Positions 10,610-18,981 of a DNA stretch of 64,000 nucleotides are shown one piece after another. The stretch lies in contig NZ_KB894093.1 of assembly GCF_000374305.1 (NCBI RefSeq), forward strand, positions 1,674,001 to 1,738,000, written 5' to 3'. Positions within the stretch are counted from its first letter, which is position 1, and each line of letters starts with the position of its first letter. The notes under the pieces are model-generated. The model did not search any database, was not told where the DNA came from, and saw only the letters and a list, made by a program, of their open reading frames with translations. The stretch is from Actinomadura flavalba DSM 45200 (GTDB lineage: Bacteria; Actinomycetota; Actinomycetes; Streptosporangiales; Streptosporangiaceae). The position numbers and the translations under genes were made by a program.

Positions 10610-10627
10610 CCCTGTGCCGTGCCTACG

Positions 10628-11512
10628 TCAGCCCGTGATGGTGCCGGCGTAGTCGGGGTTCTGCTTCAGCCACTCGTCCACGGCCGGCTCGGTCTTGCCG
10701 CCGTGCTTGTTCTCGATGAGGTCCTCGAGCGTGCCGAGCTGCTCGTCGTTCATCTTGAACTTCTTGAACCACGCCGCGACGTCCGCGTGGTCCTTAGCGA
10801 AGCCCTTGCGCGCCACCGTCGTGATCTCGTCGGGGTCGCCCATGGCCTTCTTCGGGTCCGCGAGGTCCCGGATCGGGAACTTCGCGTACGCCCAGTGCGG
10901 GCGCCACAGCGTGACGACGATGTCCTTCTTGGCGTCCGTCGCCTTCTTCAGCTCGGCGAGCATCGCCGCCGTCGACGACGTCGTCACCTCGTACTCGCCC
11001 TTGAGCCCGTACGCCGGGAGCATCTTCTCCTTGGAGACGCGCACCAGGCCCGAGCTGCTCTCGATGCCGACGATCTTGCCGCCGTACTGGCCGCCCTTGC
11101 CCTTGAGGTCGTCCAGCGACTTCAGCGGCGAGTACTCCGGCACGGCGATCGTCAGCGGCGCCGAGTCGTACCAGACGCCCAGCTTCTCCAGCTTGTCGCC
11201 GTACTGCTTCCAGTAGTCCTCGTGCGTGTAGGGAAGCCACGAGTCGACGAACAGGTCCACGTCACCGCGGGCCAGGCCGGTGTAAAGGGGTCCGGTGTCG
11301 AGCGTCTTCACGTCGACCTCGTAGCCCTTGTCCTTGAGCAGGCGCTCCCACAGCGCGGTCGCCGCCTCGCCCTCGGCCCAGCCGGACACGACGCCGATCG
11401 TCAGCTTCTTGTCACCGCCCGAACCGCCGTCACCGTCGCCGCAACCCGCGGCCGTCAGCCCGAGCACCAGGCCCAGGGCCACCGCGGCCGTCTTCTTCAG
11501 CCCGAAACGCAT
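10628..11512 (-). CDS. proX: Glycine betaine/choline ABC transporter, substrate-binding lipoprotein
   Basis: The 294-aa protein has a lipoprotein signal peptide with lipobox LTAAGC near residue 24. The body is an OpuAC-type solute-binding domain (KLTIGVVSGWAEGEA, VDLFVDSWLPYTHEDYW), with the Trp/Tyr residues that cage quaternary amines. It would deliver betaine, choline or carnitine to the ProW permease. It is the last gene of the proV-proW-proX operon, 39 bp after proW. The exact ligand is not determined. Confidence 0.93.
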   Translation of the reverse strand: MRFGLKKTAAVALGLVLGLTAAGCGDGDGGSGGDKKLTIGVVSGWAEGEAATALWERLLKDKGYEVDVKTLDTGPLYTGLARGDVDLFVDSWLPYTHEDYWKQYGDKLEKLGVWYDSAPLTIAVPEYSPLKSLDDLKGKGGQYGGKIVGIESSSGLVRVSKEKMLPAYGLKGEYEVTTSSTAAMLAELKKATDAKKDIVVTLWRPHWAYAKFPIRDLADPKKAMGDPDEITTVARKGFAKDHADVAAWFKKFKMNDEQLGTLEDLIENKHGGKTEPAVDEWLKQNPDYAGTITG

Positions 11513-11551
11513 CAGGCTCCTTCCTTCTGGGGGTGGGGAGAAATCTTGGGG

Positions 11552-12433
11552 TCAGACCTTGGCGGTGGCGCGCGCGACCGCCGAACGGTCGCCGAGGGCG
11601 CTCGTGATCCGGTCCAGGAAGATCGCCAGGACGACCACCGCCGTACCGCCCTCGAAGCCCTTCGCGATGTTCACGCGGTTGATGCCGTCCAGCACCACCC
11701 CGCCGAGCCCGCCCGCGCCGACCATGCCCGCGATGACGACCATCGACAGCGACAGCATGATGAGCTGGTTGACGCCCGCCATGATCGACGGCATCGCCAG
11801 CGGCACCTGGATGCCGGTGAGGATGCCGCGCGGCGTGGCGCCGAACGCCTCGCCCGCCTCGACCATCTCCCGGTCCACGCCGCGGATGCCCAGCTCCGTC
11901 AGGCGGACGCCCGGCGGCAGCGAGAAGATCACCGTCGCGACCACGCCAGGGACGACGCCCACGCTGAAGAAGAAGATCGCCGGGATGAGGTACACGAACG
12001 CCGGCATCGTCTGCATCAGGTCCAGCACCGGGCGGACGATCCGGCTCACCGTGTCGTTGCGCGCCGCCGCGATCCCGATCGGGATCGCCAGCAGCACCGA
12101 CACCAGCGCCGCGACGAGCACGAGCGCCAGCGAGTCCATCGCGTCCGACCACAGCTCGATCGACTCGATCAGCCCGAAGCCGAGCAGCGTGAACACCGCC
12201 AGCTTCCAGCCGCGCAGGAACAGCGCCAGCAGCGCCAGGATCGCCGTCAGCACCAGCGGCGGCGGCAGCATCAGCACGTCCACCAGGCCGTCGACGACGC
12301 CCTCCACGGCCGTCGTCACACCGTCGAACACGAACCCGCCGTGCTCGGTCAGCCAGGTCACGCCCGTCTCGAACCACTCGCCCCACGGGACGCGGGGCAG
12401 CGTGTCGTCGAGTGCCTCAGTCGTCAACGTCAC
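11552..12433 (-). CDS. proW: Glycine betaine/choline ABC transporter permease
   Basis: The 293-aa membrane protein has several helices and the ABC permease EAA-type loop (GVDREMVEAGEAFGATPRGIL). A cytoplasmic N-terminal segment (WGEWFETGVTWLTEHGGFVFDG) resembles that of ProW/OpuAB. GTG 12433 overlaps the end of the ATPase gene by 17 bp and has AAGGAGG immediately upstream, so the two are translationally coupled. Confidence 0.93.
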   Translation of the reverse strand: MTLTTEALDDTLPRVPWGEWFETGVTWLTEHGGFVFDGVTTAVEGVVDGLVDVLMLPPPLVLTAILALLALFLRGWKLAVFTLLGFGLIESIELWSDAMDSLALVLVAALVSVLLAIPIGIAAARNDTVSRIVRPVLDLMQTMPAFVYLIPAIFFFSVGVVPGVVATVIFSLPPGVRLTELGIRGVDREMVEAGEAFGATPRGILTGIQVPLAMPSIMAGVNQLIMLSLSMVVIAGMVGAGGLGGVVLDGINRVNIAKGFEGGTAVVVLAIFLDRITSALGDRSAVARATAKV

Positions 12434-13679
12434 TGCCCTCCTTGACCAGCACGGGAGCCTCCGGCGACGGGTCGGTCGCCTCGATGACCTCGTCCACGTG
12501 GGTGTTGATCGCGCCGAGCGCCGCCAGCAGCGTCACGCGCGGGATGACGCCGAGCAGCGTGCCGCGCTTGTCCGTCACCGGGACGGGCAGGTCGCTCTCG
12601 GCGGCGCGCGCGAACAGGTCCGCGACGGGCGTCTCCGGCGGAACCGGCGGGACGTCCTGCGTGACCAGCTCGGCCAGCGGCCGTTCGCCGTCGGCGACCG
12701 CGTCCGCGATCACCTTCGCCGACACCGTGCCGACCAGGCGCCGGTCGCGTTCGAGCACGAACGCCGCGGCGGCCTGGTTCTCGCGGAGCGTCCGCAGCGC
12801 CGTGCGCGGCCCGGTGTTCGCCGGGACCGTGACCAGCGGCTTCTCCATGACGGATGCCGCCGTCAGCACCCTGGTACGGTCCACGTCCGCGACGAACTGC
12901 GCGACGTAGTCGTTCGCGGGATCGGTGAGGATCTCCTCCGCCGTCCCGATCTGGACGATCCGTCCCTCGCGCATCACGGCGATCCGGTCGCCGAGGCGCA
13001 TCGCCTCGTTGAGGTCGTGGGTGATGAACACGATCGTCTTGCCGAGGCGGCCCTGGAGGTCGAGCAGCAGGTCCTGCACCTCGCGCCGGATCAGCGGGTC
13101 GAGGGCGCTGAACGCCTCGTCCATGAGGATGATGTCGGTGCCGGACGCGAGCGCCCGCGCGAGCCCGACGCGCTGCTTCATGCCGCCGGACAACTGTCCC
13201 GGCAGCTTGTCCTCCCAGCCCTCCAAGCCGACCAGACCCAGGAACTCCCGGGCCTTGCTCTCTCGTTCCTCCTTCGAGACGCCGCGCACTTCCAGGCCGT
13301 AGGCGGCGTTGGCGAGAACGGTGCGATGGGGGAAGAGGGCGAAGTGCTGGAAGACCATGCTGACCTTCTCCTGGCGCACCGCGCGCAGTGCCTTGCGAGG
13401 CAGCGCGGCGATGTCCTGGCCGTCGATCAGCACCCGGCCGGACGTGACGTCCAGCAGGCCGTTCAGCATGCGGATCAGCGTGGACTTGCCCGAGCCCGAC
13501 AGGCCCATGACCACGAAGATCTCACCGCGTTCGACCTCGAACGACGCGTCCACGACCGCCGGCGTGACGCCCAGCCGGCGGATCTCCGCGGCGTCGGCCC
13601 CGGCCTTGAGTTTTCGGTCCGCCTCGGCCGCCTTGCGGCCGAAGACCTTGGTGACGCTTTCCGCGCGGAGCAGGGACAC
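12417..13679 (-). CDS. proV: Glycine betaine/choline ABC transporter ATPase with CBS domains
   Basis: The 420-aa ATPase has Walker A GLSGSGKST, the ABC signature LSGGMKQR, Walker B DIILMDEAFSALD and the H-loop FITHD. A C-terminal pair of CBS domains (about 270-400) follows, as in OpuAA/ProV, where they sense ionic strength or nucleotides. I choose GTG 13679: AAAGGAG stands right before it with the same tight spacing as proW, and the family begins just before LLRAESVTKVFG. The frame is open 26 codons further upstream without support. Confidence 0.93.
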   Translation of the reverse strand: MSLLRAESVTKVFGRKAAEADRKLKAGADAAEIRRLGVTPAVVDASFEVERGEIFVVMGLSGSGKSTLIRMLNGLLDVTSGRVLIDGQDIAALPRKALRAVRQEKVSMVFQHFALFPHRTVLANAAYGLEVRGVSKEERESKAREFLGLVGLEGWEDKLPGQLSGGMKQRVGLARALASGTDIILMDEAFSALDPLIRREVQDLLLDLQGRLGKTIVFITHDLNEAMRLGDRIAVMREGRIVQIGTAEEILTDPANDYVAQFVADVDRTRVLTAASVMEKPLVTVPANTGPRTALRTLRENQAAAAFVLERDRRLVGTVSAKVIADAVADGERPLAELVTQDVPPVPPETPVADLFARAAESDLPVPVTDKRGTLLGVIPRVTLLAALGAINTHVDEVIEATDPSPEAPVLVKEGSDVDD

Positions 13680-13900
13680 GATCTCCTTTCCAGCCCCACG
13701 CGGACGCGTGGGAAAGTCACGTGCAGCGCGGCTGCTCCCGGCACAAGTAAAGCGCAAGCAAAGTAGGAGTAGCCGCTCGGCATCGACTCAAAGTACCCGT
13801 ACCGTGACGAACTTTCATCTTTGGGTGATGTGCACCACAATCCATTCTCGGCAGGTTTGTGTTCCGCGATTCGGGGAACGCGTGTCCGCTCCCGGCACGA
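13680..13900. other. Upstream region of the proVWX operon
   Basis: This is about 220 bp of visibly lower GC than its surroundings, with no gene. It should carry the operon promoter on the minus strand, but I cannot pick confident -35 and -10 boxes. Confidence 0.4.
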
Positions 13901-13935
13901 CGAAGGGCCGCCGCGCGATGCGCGGCGGCCCTTCG
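13901..13935. terminator. Strong terminator after dcd
   Basis: A perfect 15-bp stem runs from CGAAGGGCCGCCGCG (13901-13915) through a 5-nt loop to its complement (13921-13935). It lies directly after the dcd stop codon on the minus strand. Confidence 0.85.
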
Positions 13936-13946
13936 GGAAGCCTCGG

Positions 13947-14522
13947 TCAGACCTTGGTGCGGTGGAAGTTGAGGTACGACCGCGACGGCGTCGGCCCCCG
14001 CTGGTCCTGGTACCGCGACCCGTACTTCGGCGACCCGTACGGGTACTCCGCCGGCGAACTCGTCCGGAACAGGCACATCTGCCCGATCTTCATGCCCGGC
14101 CACAGCTTGATCGGCAACGTCGCCACGTTCGACAGCTCCAGCGTGACGTGCCCGGTGAACCCGGGGTCGATCCACCCGGCCGTCGAGTGCGTCAGCAGCC
14201 CGAGCCGTCCCAGCGAGCTCTTGCCCTCCAGTCGCGCCGCGAGGTCCTCGGGCAGCCCGAACACCTCGTACGTCGACGCGAGCACGAACTCGCCCGGATG
14301 CAGGATGAACGCCTCATCGGCCTCGACATCCACCATCCGCGTCAGATCAACCTGCTCCACGGCGGGGTCGATGTGGGGGTACTTGTGATTCTCGAACACC
14401 CGGAAGTACCGGTCGAGCCTCACGTCAACACTCGACGGCTGAACCATCACCGGGTCGAACGGGTCGATCCTGACCCGCCCCCCCTCGACCTCAGCCCGGA
14501 TGTCACGATCAGAGAGCAGCAC
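13947..14522 (-). CDS. dcd: dCTP deaminase
   Basis: The 191-aa enzyme deaminates dCTP for dTTP synthesis; many actinobacterial members are annotated as dUMP-forming. It starts [17 protein letters not shown] and has the family motifs [20 protein letters not shown] and [21 protein letters not shown], with the catalytic Glu in the last of these. The length equals the family norm. A tRNA-Gly gene follows upstream on the opposite strand. Confidence 0.96.
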   Translation of the reverse strand: MLLSDRDIRAEVEGGRVRIDPFDPVMVQPSSVDVRLDRYFRVFENHKYPHIDPAVEQVDLTRMVDVEADEAFILHPGEFVLASTYEVFGLPEDLAARLEGKSSLGRLGLLTHSTAGWIDPGFTGHVTLELSNVATLPIKLWPGMKIGQMCLFRTSSPAEYPYGSPKYGSRYQDQRGPTPSRSYLNFHRTKV

Positions 14523-14597
14523 CCCAAGAACCTACCGCCCACCCAACCCGAACGCGCCCACCCCACCCCATCCGCTAGGATGAGACGGCACCACCAC

Positions 14598-14668
14598 GCG
14601 GATGTAGTTCAATGGCAGAACTTCAGCTTCCCAAGCTGATAGCGCGGGTTCGATTCCCGTCATCCGCT
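14598..14668 (+). tRNA. tRNA-Gly (anticodon CCC)
   Basis: The 71-nt cloverleaf is complete. The acceptor GCGGATG pairs with CATCCGC, the D arm is GTTC/GAAC, and the anticodon stem TCAGC/GCTGA encloses the loop TTCCCAA (anticodon CCC). The T arm contains GGGTTCGATTCCC. CCA is not encoded. A diverged copy of its 3' half lies at 17032-17076. Confidence 0.95.
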
Positions 14669-15373
14669 CTACCGTGAAGACCTAAGCGAGACGCAACGTC
14701 TCAAACCTGAGGCTTCGCTCATTCCGCGCCTCCCAACGCCCGTGGTTCCACCCGTGTGCGACTAGGCGAAGGGCCCCAGCGAACCCGCCACCCCACACGC
14801 CAGCCCTCGCCCTTACCAGCGCGGCAAACCAGCGCCCGCTCAACCGCTGCTGACACCGCGACGCGCCACACGCCTGCCGCGCCCACCCGTTAAATGACGC
14901 TCCCACACGAGGCACCCGCACCGGCGGCAAGTACGCCACTGATCGGTCGAAGCTCGCGGAGCGTCAGCGACATCGGTCTGGATCAGGCAACCGGCCTGCT
15001 CGACCTGGCGCCGCCGCGGCCCGGGTGTACGAGCCGGAGACGTCGGCGGCGCTCGGCTTCGGCTTCCGCTGCGGCTCCTCGGCCTGCTGCACATGGAGCC
15101 ACGGTATCCGGCGTCACATCCGCGAGATGGACCGCCCGTACGGCCGCAACCTGGCTCAGTCCGGCGCTAACCGGCCATCCGCGATCACACCCGCTACCGG
15201 CACACCGCCACTATCAGCGCCGACTCCCACGAAATACGATCTTCGAAGCGCACGCCGTCTATAAGATCCTGGCCGCGCTACACCCCAGCCACCGCCGCAC
15301 GCTCGTAGTCACCGCCGAACGCGGCACCCCTCGAGCCGTCGGATTGGCCAGCGCGATGTCGATACTTCTATCG
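14669..15373. other. Segment without a supported gene, left part of the tRNA-flanked island
   Basis: About 700 bp follow the tRNA without a convincing gene. Open frames here have low-complexity Arg/Ser/Ala composition and no ribosome site. Part of the first 200 bp resembles the stretch after the second tRNA-Gly copy: for example TGCTGACACCGCGACGCG at 14848-14865 against TGCTGATACCGCGGCGCG at 17246-17263, at nearly equal distances from the two tRNA ends. Confidence 0.5.
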
Positions 15374-16141
15374 TCATGTCGAATTGTCTCGGCGAAAGAA
15401 ATAGAGCCATCCTACGATGCTCGCCACTGTTGCAATAACGGTGACGGTCGATTGGGCCCATCCGTGAGGGAAGAATGCCTGTACCGAGGCGACGATGATA
15501 GTGATTGCAAGGGTTAGCCAGGCGACCGTCCTAAACCTGAAAGAGCGGGACACCATGCGTCGCCGAGCGGTTTCGACATGACGACTTTCGGCAAGGCTTC
15601 GGTACCTGTAGTCGGCGTCTCCGAGGGCGTGGATAAGGTCGCCATCGTTGTAGCTTGGATCTTTCATCAATTCGAAACTATAAACATCTGAGAATCCACG
15701 GGAGAGGAGGAGGGCGGTGACATCGACCAAGAGATTCTTCTTGAGGGTGGTCACATCAAACATCGGACGTCCGGTAGACATCAGATCGGTCAACTTCCGG
15801 TCGAGGTCTGGCCACGAAACTACAGTGGCAATAACCTCGATGCTATCGAGCTTTTCGAGACACTTCTCGTACACGGCCCTGTCTTTGGTGTTGATGGACG
15901 TGTCCGTTGTATCGGTAGAAGGCTTTCTTGCCAATTCCTCCAGTCGCCTGTATATTGCCCCCTGTGTCGCACTTATTCGGATCTGTTCATTCGCATACTC
16001 GTCTTCCTTGATCACTATGAATCCCACCTCTGTTAGCGTGAAACTTCGCAGTGTATGCACGAGTACATTCACGTACGGATCTGGGCGAGGTGACGATGCA
16101 AGGATATATAGTCGTCCCGAGTTGTCGCGCTGCACGCTCAT
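15374..16141 (-). CDS. CARF-like domain protein with two C-terminal membrane helices (mCpol-associated effector)
   Basis: The 255-aa product has a Rossmann-like N-terminal domain (LYILASSPRPDPYVNVLVH, residues 11-30). Residues 128-147 (MFDVTTLKKNLLVDVTALLL region) resemble the conserved 'D-V-T-x-x-x-K' strand-helix of CARF nucleotide-sensing domains. Two hydrophobic helices lie at about 206-224 and 232-249, before a short RRDNST tail. Its ATG overlaps the mCpol stop as ATGA, so the two are coupled. By analogy, the soluble domain would sense a nucleotide made by mCpol and the membrane pair would act as the effector; this is inference. Codon usage and GC are lower than in the neighbours, suggesting transfer. 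Confidence 0.75.
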   Translation of the reverse strand: MSVQRDNSGRLYILASSPRPDPYVNVLVHTLRSFTLTEVGFIVIKEDEYANEQIRISATQGAIYRRLEELARKPSTDTTDTSINTKDRAVYEKCLEKLDSIEVIATVVSWPDLDRKLTDLMSTGRPMFDVTTLKKNLLVDVTALLLSRGFSDVYSFELMKDPSYNDGDLIHALGDADYRYRSLAESRHVETARRRMVSRSFRFRTVAWLTLAITIIVASVQAFFPHGWAQSTVTVIATVASIVGWLYFFRRDNST

Positions 16142-16515
16142 CCCTGGTTGAAGCTGACGACGGCCGAAACAATCTGGTTCTTTCCTTGGAGCTTGGCCCG
16201 CCGAAGATTTGACGCGGCCTCGCTTGCTCGGCTGCCGACCCCGACGCTCAGCGTACGACCGCACGTCTCGAAGAAGCCGCTCCGCATGTACTCAATATCG
16301 TCGATAGTCACGAAATTGGATGGCCAGCGCGCGACGAGGTCGTCACCGCCGGCGACGACGACGGTGGCGCCCTTATTTGTCATATATTCACGTACCCATG
16401 CCAGGGCCTGGCTTATCGAATGACTGTAGCTGCGGGCAGAGTCATCGTCGTCATCAAGCAGCATGAGTTCCAATTTCGGCCCTATATCATCGCCATCGAA
16501 GTGTGCGTACATCAT
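16138..16515 (-). CDS. Minimal CRISPR polymerase (mCpol) domain protein
   Basis: The 125-aa protein is a stand-alone palm-type cyclase. It begins with FDGDDIG (residues 6-12), the first metal-binding strand. GGDD (56-59) follows at the beta-hairpin where GGDEF and Cas10 enzymes hold catalytic acids. SVGVG (90-94) and AKLQGKN (107-113) complete the pattern. Its length is far below that of a diguanylate cyclase (about 160-170 aa) and it lacks GGDEF, which favours the mCpol family defined from nucleotide-centred defence systems. It probably makes a cyclic nucleotide for the partner. The first of two adjacent ATGs (16515) is used; the ribosome site is weak. Confidence 0.78.
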   Translation of the reverse strand: MMYAHFDGDDIGPKLELMLLDDDDDSARSYSHSISQALAWVREYMTNKGATVVVAGGDDLVARWPSNFVTIDDIEYMRSGFFETCGRTLSVGVGSRASEAASNLRRAKLQGKNQIVSAVVSFNQG

Positions 16516-17400
16516 CTAGTACCCCGTGTCTGTGCTGTGTTGCTCGCTCCGGCTCGCTGTCGCGGGTTCGCCGCCGAAGCTCCAAGTCGATGCTAGTCGT
16601 CCAAGCTATACGTCGGAGCGCTGTTGTGGTGTTCGGGATGGCGATGCCCGGCGGCAGGGATGTCGTTGCGGGCGTGGTCGGCTCGTTACGCGATGGATCG
16701 GATGATCACCGTGGCTCCCAATGATCGCCATTCGGTGATGGACGTTGATGGGTGGCCGAGGGTGATCGCTGCCGTGGAACTTCCCGTGCTCGACGTTGAT
16801 TTGCGACGGGAGACAGCGCGACGAGTCCTGCGCTCCATGTCTGTCCCATTGCCCTTGGGGTCTTGGCGCTGCTCTTGGGGGCGGTGGGACGGGCATTCGC
16901 TCAACGTGAGATGCCTGGTCACGATCTCGGTGCCGTGCAACCCACGTGCGATTAGGGGTAGGGGACAGCGTCAACCATGTGTACTCGAGATCACGCTGAG
17001 GCGCAGGTCGGCGGTGGGGGGTGGGTGGTTGGCTTCCCAAGCTTATAGCGGAGTTCGATTTCCGTCATCCGCTCCAAGTAAGAAGCCCAACCCGGAGGCG
17101 ACGTCTCCAACCCGGGTCTCTACCGTCCTGAGCCTCCCGTCGTGCAACCAAGCCGCAGGCGCCGACGAGTCTGCCGTCCCGTGCTACCCGCCGTGGGCCT
17201 CGTCCCTCGTCGGCGCCTAACGCGCCCGCGGTCTCGCCTGACCAATGCTGATACCGCGGCGCGGTCCGCCCCCGCCGCACTCGCGCGTGCCGTGAGGGTC
17301 GCAAGCGAGACGCCTGTGGGCATGGGCGGTACCTTGTACCGCTTGGAGATCGCGGAACTCCAGGGTCGGAGATGCCTTGTGGCGGTGGGGCTGATGTTGC
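16516..17400. other. Gene-poor right part of the island and its flank
   Basis: This stretch should contain the mCpol promoter on the minus strand. It also contains the partial tRNA-Gly copy (described separately). I see no gene with both a plausible ribosome site and protein-like composition. Confidence 0.4.
17032..17076 (+). repeat. Diverged copy of the tRNA-Gly 3' half (att-like direct repeat)
   Basis: This stretch repeats tRNA-Gly positions 14626-14671, from the anticodon arm to the acceptor end, with about 41 of 46 positions alike and one 1-nt gap. The D arm and 5' acceptor are missing, so it is not a functional tRNA. Such 3'-half copies are typical of integration into tRNA genes. The element between the copies is about 2.4 kb and has no visible integrase, so it may be a decayed or satellite element. 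Confidence 0.7.
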
Positions 17401-17586
17401 TCAGGGTGATTTGGGGGCTCGGTGGCGGTCGAGCCATGTGGAGAGGGCGCGGAAGATTCTGAGGGGGAGGGAAGGGTTTCCGCCGCCGGACAGTGATTGT
17501 GCGCCTAGGAAGTCTGCGTTGGGGTTCTCGCGGCGTTCGTACTCTGCGTTGCTCTGGCCGGGGCGGCGTTTCTCGGGTGAGGTCAT
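17401..17586 (-). CDS. Small protein of unknown function (61 aa)
   Basis: ATG 17586 follows AGGGAG at 4 nt. The 61-aa product is polar and basic (starts MTSPEKRRPGQSNAEYERRE, ends DRHRAPKSP) with no membrane segment. It lies just downstream of, and on the same strand as, a small membrane-protein gene, so they may be cotranscribed. No family is recognised. The good ribosome site is the main support. Confidence 0.5.
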   Translation of the reverse strand: MTSPEKRRPGQSNAEYERRENPNADFLGAQSLSGGGNPSLPLRIFRALSTWLDRHRAPKSP

Positions 17587-17694
17587 GTTGCTCCCTGGTC
17601 GCTGACGATCTTGCCTCATGTGGAGGTCTTCCGGTGTGGACGTCCGGGCTTATTCGGGTTCCCGGATGATCGCTTCTGTGGATGCTGCGGCGGT

Positions 17695-18330
17695 CTATGG
17701 GGTGGTTTCGGGTTGGGGTTGCTCCGGGGGTTGGAGGGTGGGGAGCCAGAAGCAGCTTTCCAGGGTTTTCAGGTGGGCCCAGTAGCGGAGTTTTCGGCTT
17801 TCTGGGAAGGCCGTTAGGGCTGCGGCGGTGAGGGTTGCGGCGCAGGTTGTGGCCAGGGCCTTGTGGTCGGTGGTGGTGATGGCTTCTGCGGTTGCTATCG
17901 CTGCTGCTGTCAGGAGGGGGGTTATGCAGTTTCTGACCATGAGGCCGGTTGCTCTCAGGCGGTTGATCTCCTGGGCTGCTTCTTTGTCCTGGCTCTCTAT
18001 GGCCGTCAGGAGGATCGGGGGGTGGGACGTGGAGTGGGGGTGGGTTGCCGCTTCGGGGACGTTGGTGAAGAAGTCTTCGCGGGCTGCTTCGAAGGTGGGG
18101 CGCCAGAACCAGAGGGCTCGGTCGATCAGGGCGCCGAAGATCGTGGTGACGTGGCCCAGGAGGTAGCTGGTGACGACTATCGCCGTTGCCACGAAGAGGG
18201 TCGGGGTCGGCTCCAGGGTTTTCACGTCGAACCAGTTGAGGCGGTCCGCCACGTAGACGCCCAGGGCCAGGTAGAGGGAGCCGGGGATGGCGTAGGCGAA
18301 TACGTCGTAGATGCCTAGGGACAGACGCAA
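17695..18330 (-). CDS. Small integral membrane protein, unknown function
   Basis: The 211-aa product starts MRLSLGIYDVFAYAIPGSL if TTG 18330 is used; GGGAG lies 6 nt before it. The frame is open further upstream, but that part has Pro/Arg-rich shadow composition. Helices are likely at about 10-30, 45-65 and 130-175, and a Pro-rich tail (LQPPEQPQPETTP) closes it. The opening YDVFAYAIPGSLYL recurs in uncharacterised actinobacterial membrane proteins. No catalytic motif is visible. Confidence 0.65.
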   Translation of the reverse strand: MRLSLGIYDVFAYAIPGSLYLALGVYVADRLNWFDVKTLEPTPTLFVATAIVVTSYLLGHVTTIFGALIDRALWFWRPTFEAAREDFFTNVPEAATHPHSTSHPPILLTAIESQDKEAAQEINRLRATGLMVRNCITPLLTAAAIATAEAITTTDHKALATTCAATLTAAALTAFPESRKLRYWAHLKTLESCFWLPTLQPPEQPQPETTP

Positions 18331-18419
18331 CGGTTGCTCCCTCGGGTGGGTCGTCCTCTGTTGGACGTCCCGGCGGGGGCGGTGGTTCTGTCCGTTCCCT
18401 TGGCGGGTGTGCCGGTTTT

Positions 18420-18827
18420 CTAGGGGAGCCAGAGGACGTGGTCGACCGTGTCGTTGGACGCGGCGGGCTCCTCCAGGGCGGTGCCGCGGGGGAGGAGGCG
18501 GCCGTCGTCGGGGGCGTTGGCCAGGACGGCGGTGGCGCGGGTGGTGTTGTGCCAGGACGAGACGTTGTCGGCGGCCGTGCCGTTGCCGGTGGCCATGGGG
18601 AGGTTCGACAGGTTCGTCCAGCGGCCGGCGGGGATCGCGTAGGCGGGGCCGCGGCGGCCGTAGTCGCGGTAGAGGCAGAGGCGGTTCGCGGGGCACGGGG
18701 CGCTGTCGGGAAGGGCCGTGATCCCGGGCGGCAGGACGCCGGGCGCCGTGGCCGTCGCGGGGGTCGCCGGGGCCAGCAGGGCGGTCGCGGCGGTGGCCGT
18801 CAGGATGGCGGAGCGGGTGGGAGTCAC
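18420..18827 (-). CDS. Secreted peptidase inhibitor family I36 (SMI-like) protein
   Basis: The 135-aa secreted protein has a signal peptide ending near TPATATA. The mature domain contains CPANRLCLYRDYGRRGPAY and ADNVSSWHN, the Cys pair and the W/N core of small beta-gamma-crystallin-like I36 metalloproteinase inhibitors. GTG 18827 follows AGGAGGA at 3 nt. It probably acts outside the cell; the target protease is unknown. Confidence 0.8.
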   Translation of the reverse strand: MTPTRSAILTATAATALLAPATPATATAPGVLPPGITALPDSAPCPANRLCLYRDYGRRGPAYAIPAGRWTNLSNLPMATGNGTAADNVSSWHNTTRATAVLANAPDDGRLLPRGTALEEPAASNDTVDHVLWLP

Positions 18828-18981
18828 GGGTCCTCCTGAGTGCGGTGAGGGTTCCACGATGACGTTACACAGGGGTACTAAACAATTACCCACGATGGTG
18901 TCGTCGCTGGCTGTGGCGTTGCGGGGCAAGCGTCTTCGGGTTTGGCGGACGATCTCGCATTCGGGCGGATACTGTCCGTGC

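Noticed and set aside
14894..15517. A possible 207-aa gene in the island
   Set aside because: Its composition is Arg/Ser/Ala-rich, it runs into the end of the effector gene on the other strand and it has no ribosome site.
16138..16515. Calling the 125-aa palm protein a diguanylate cyclase
   Set aside because: It lacks GGDEF and the inhibitory site, is about 40 residues too short, and its DGDDIG start and CARF-like partner fit mCpol better.
16624..17220. A frame through the second tRNA-Gly copy
   Set aside because: It reads through tRNA-derived sequence and has no protein-like features.
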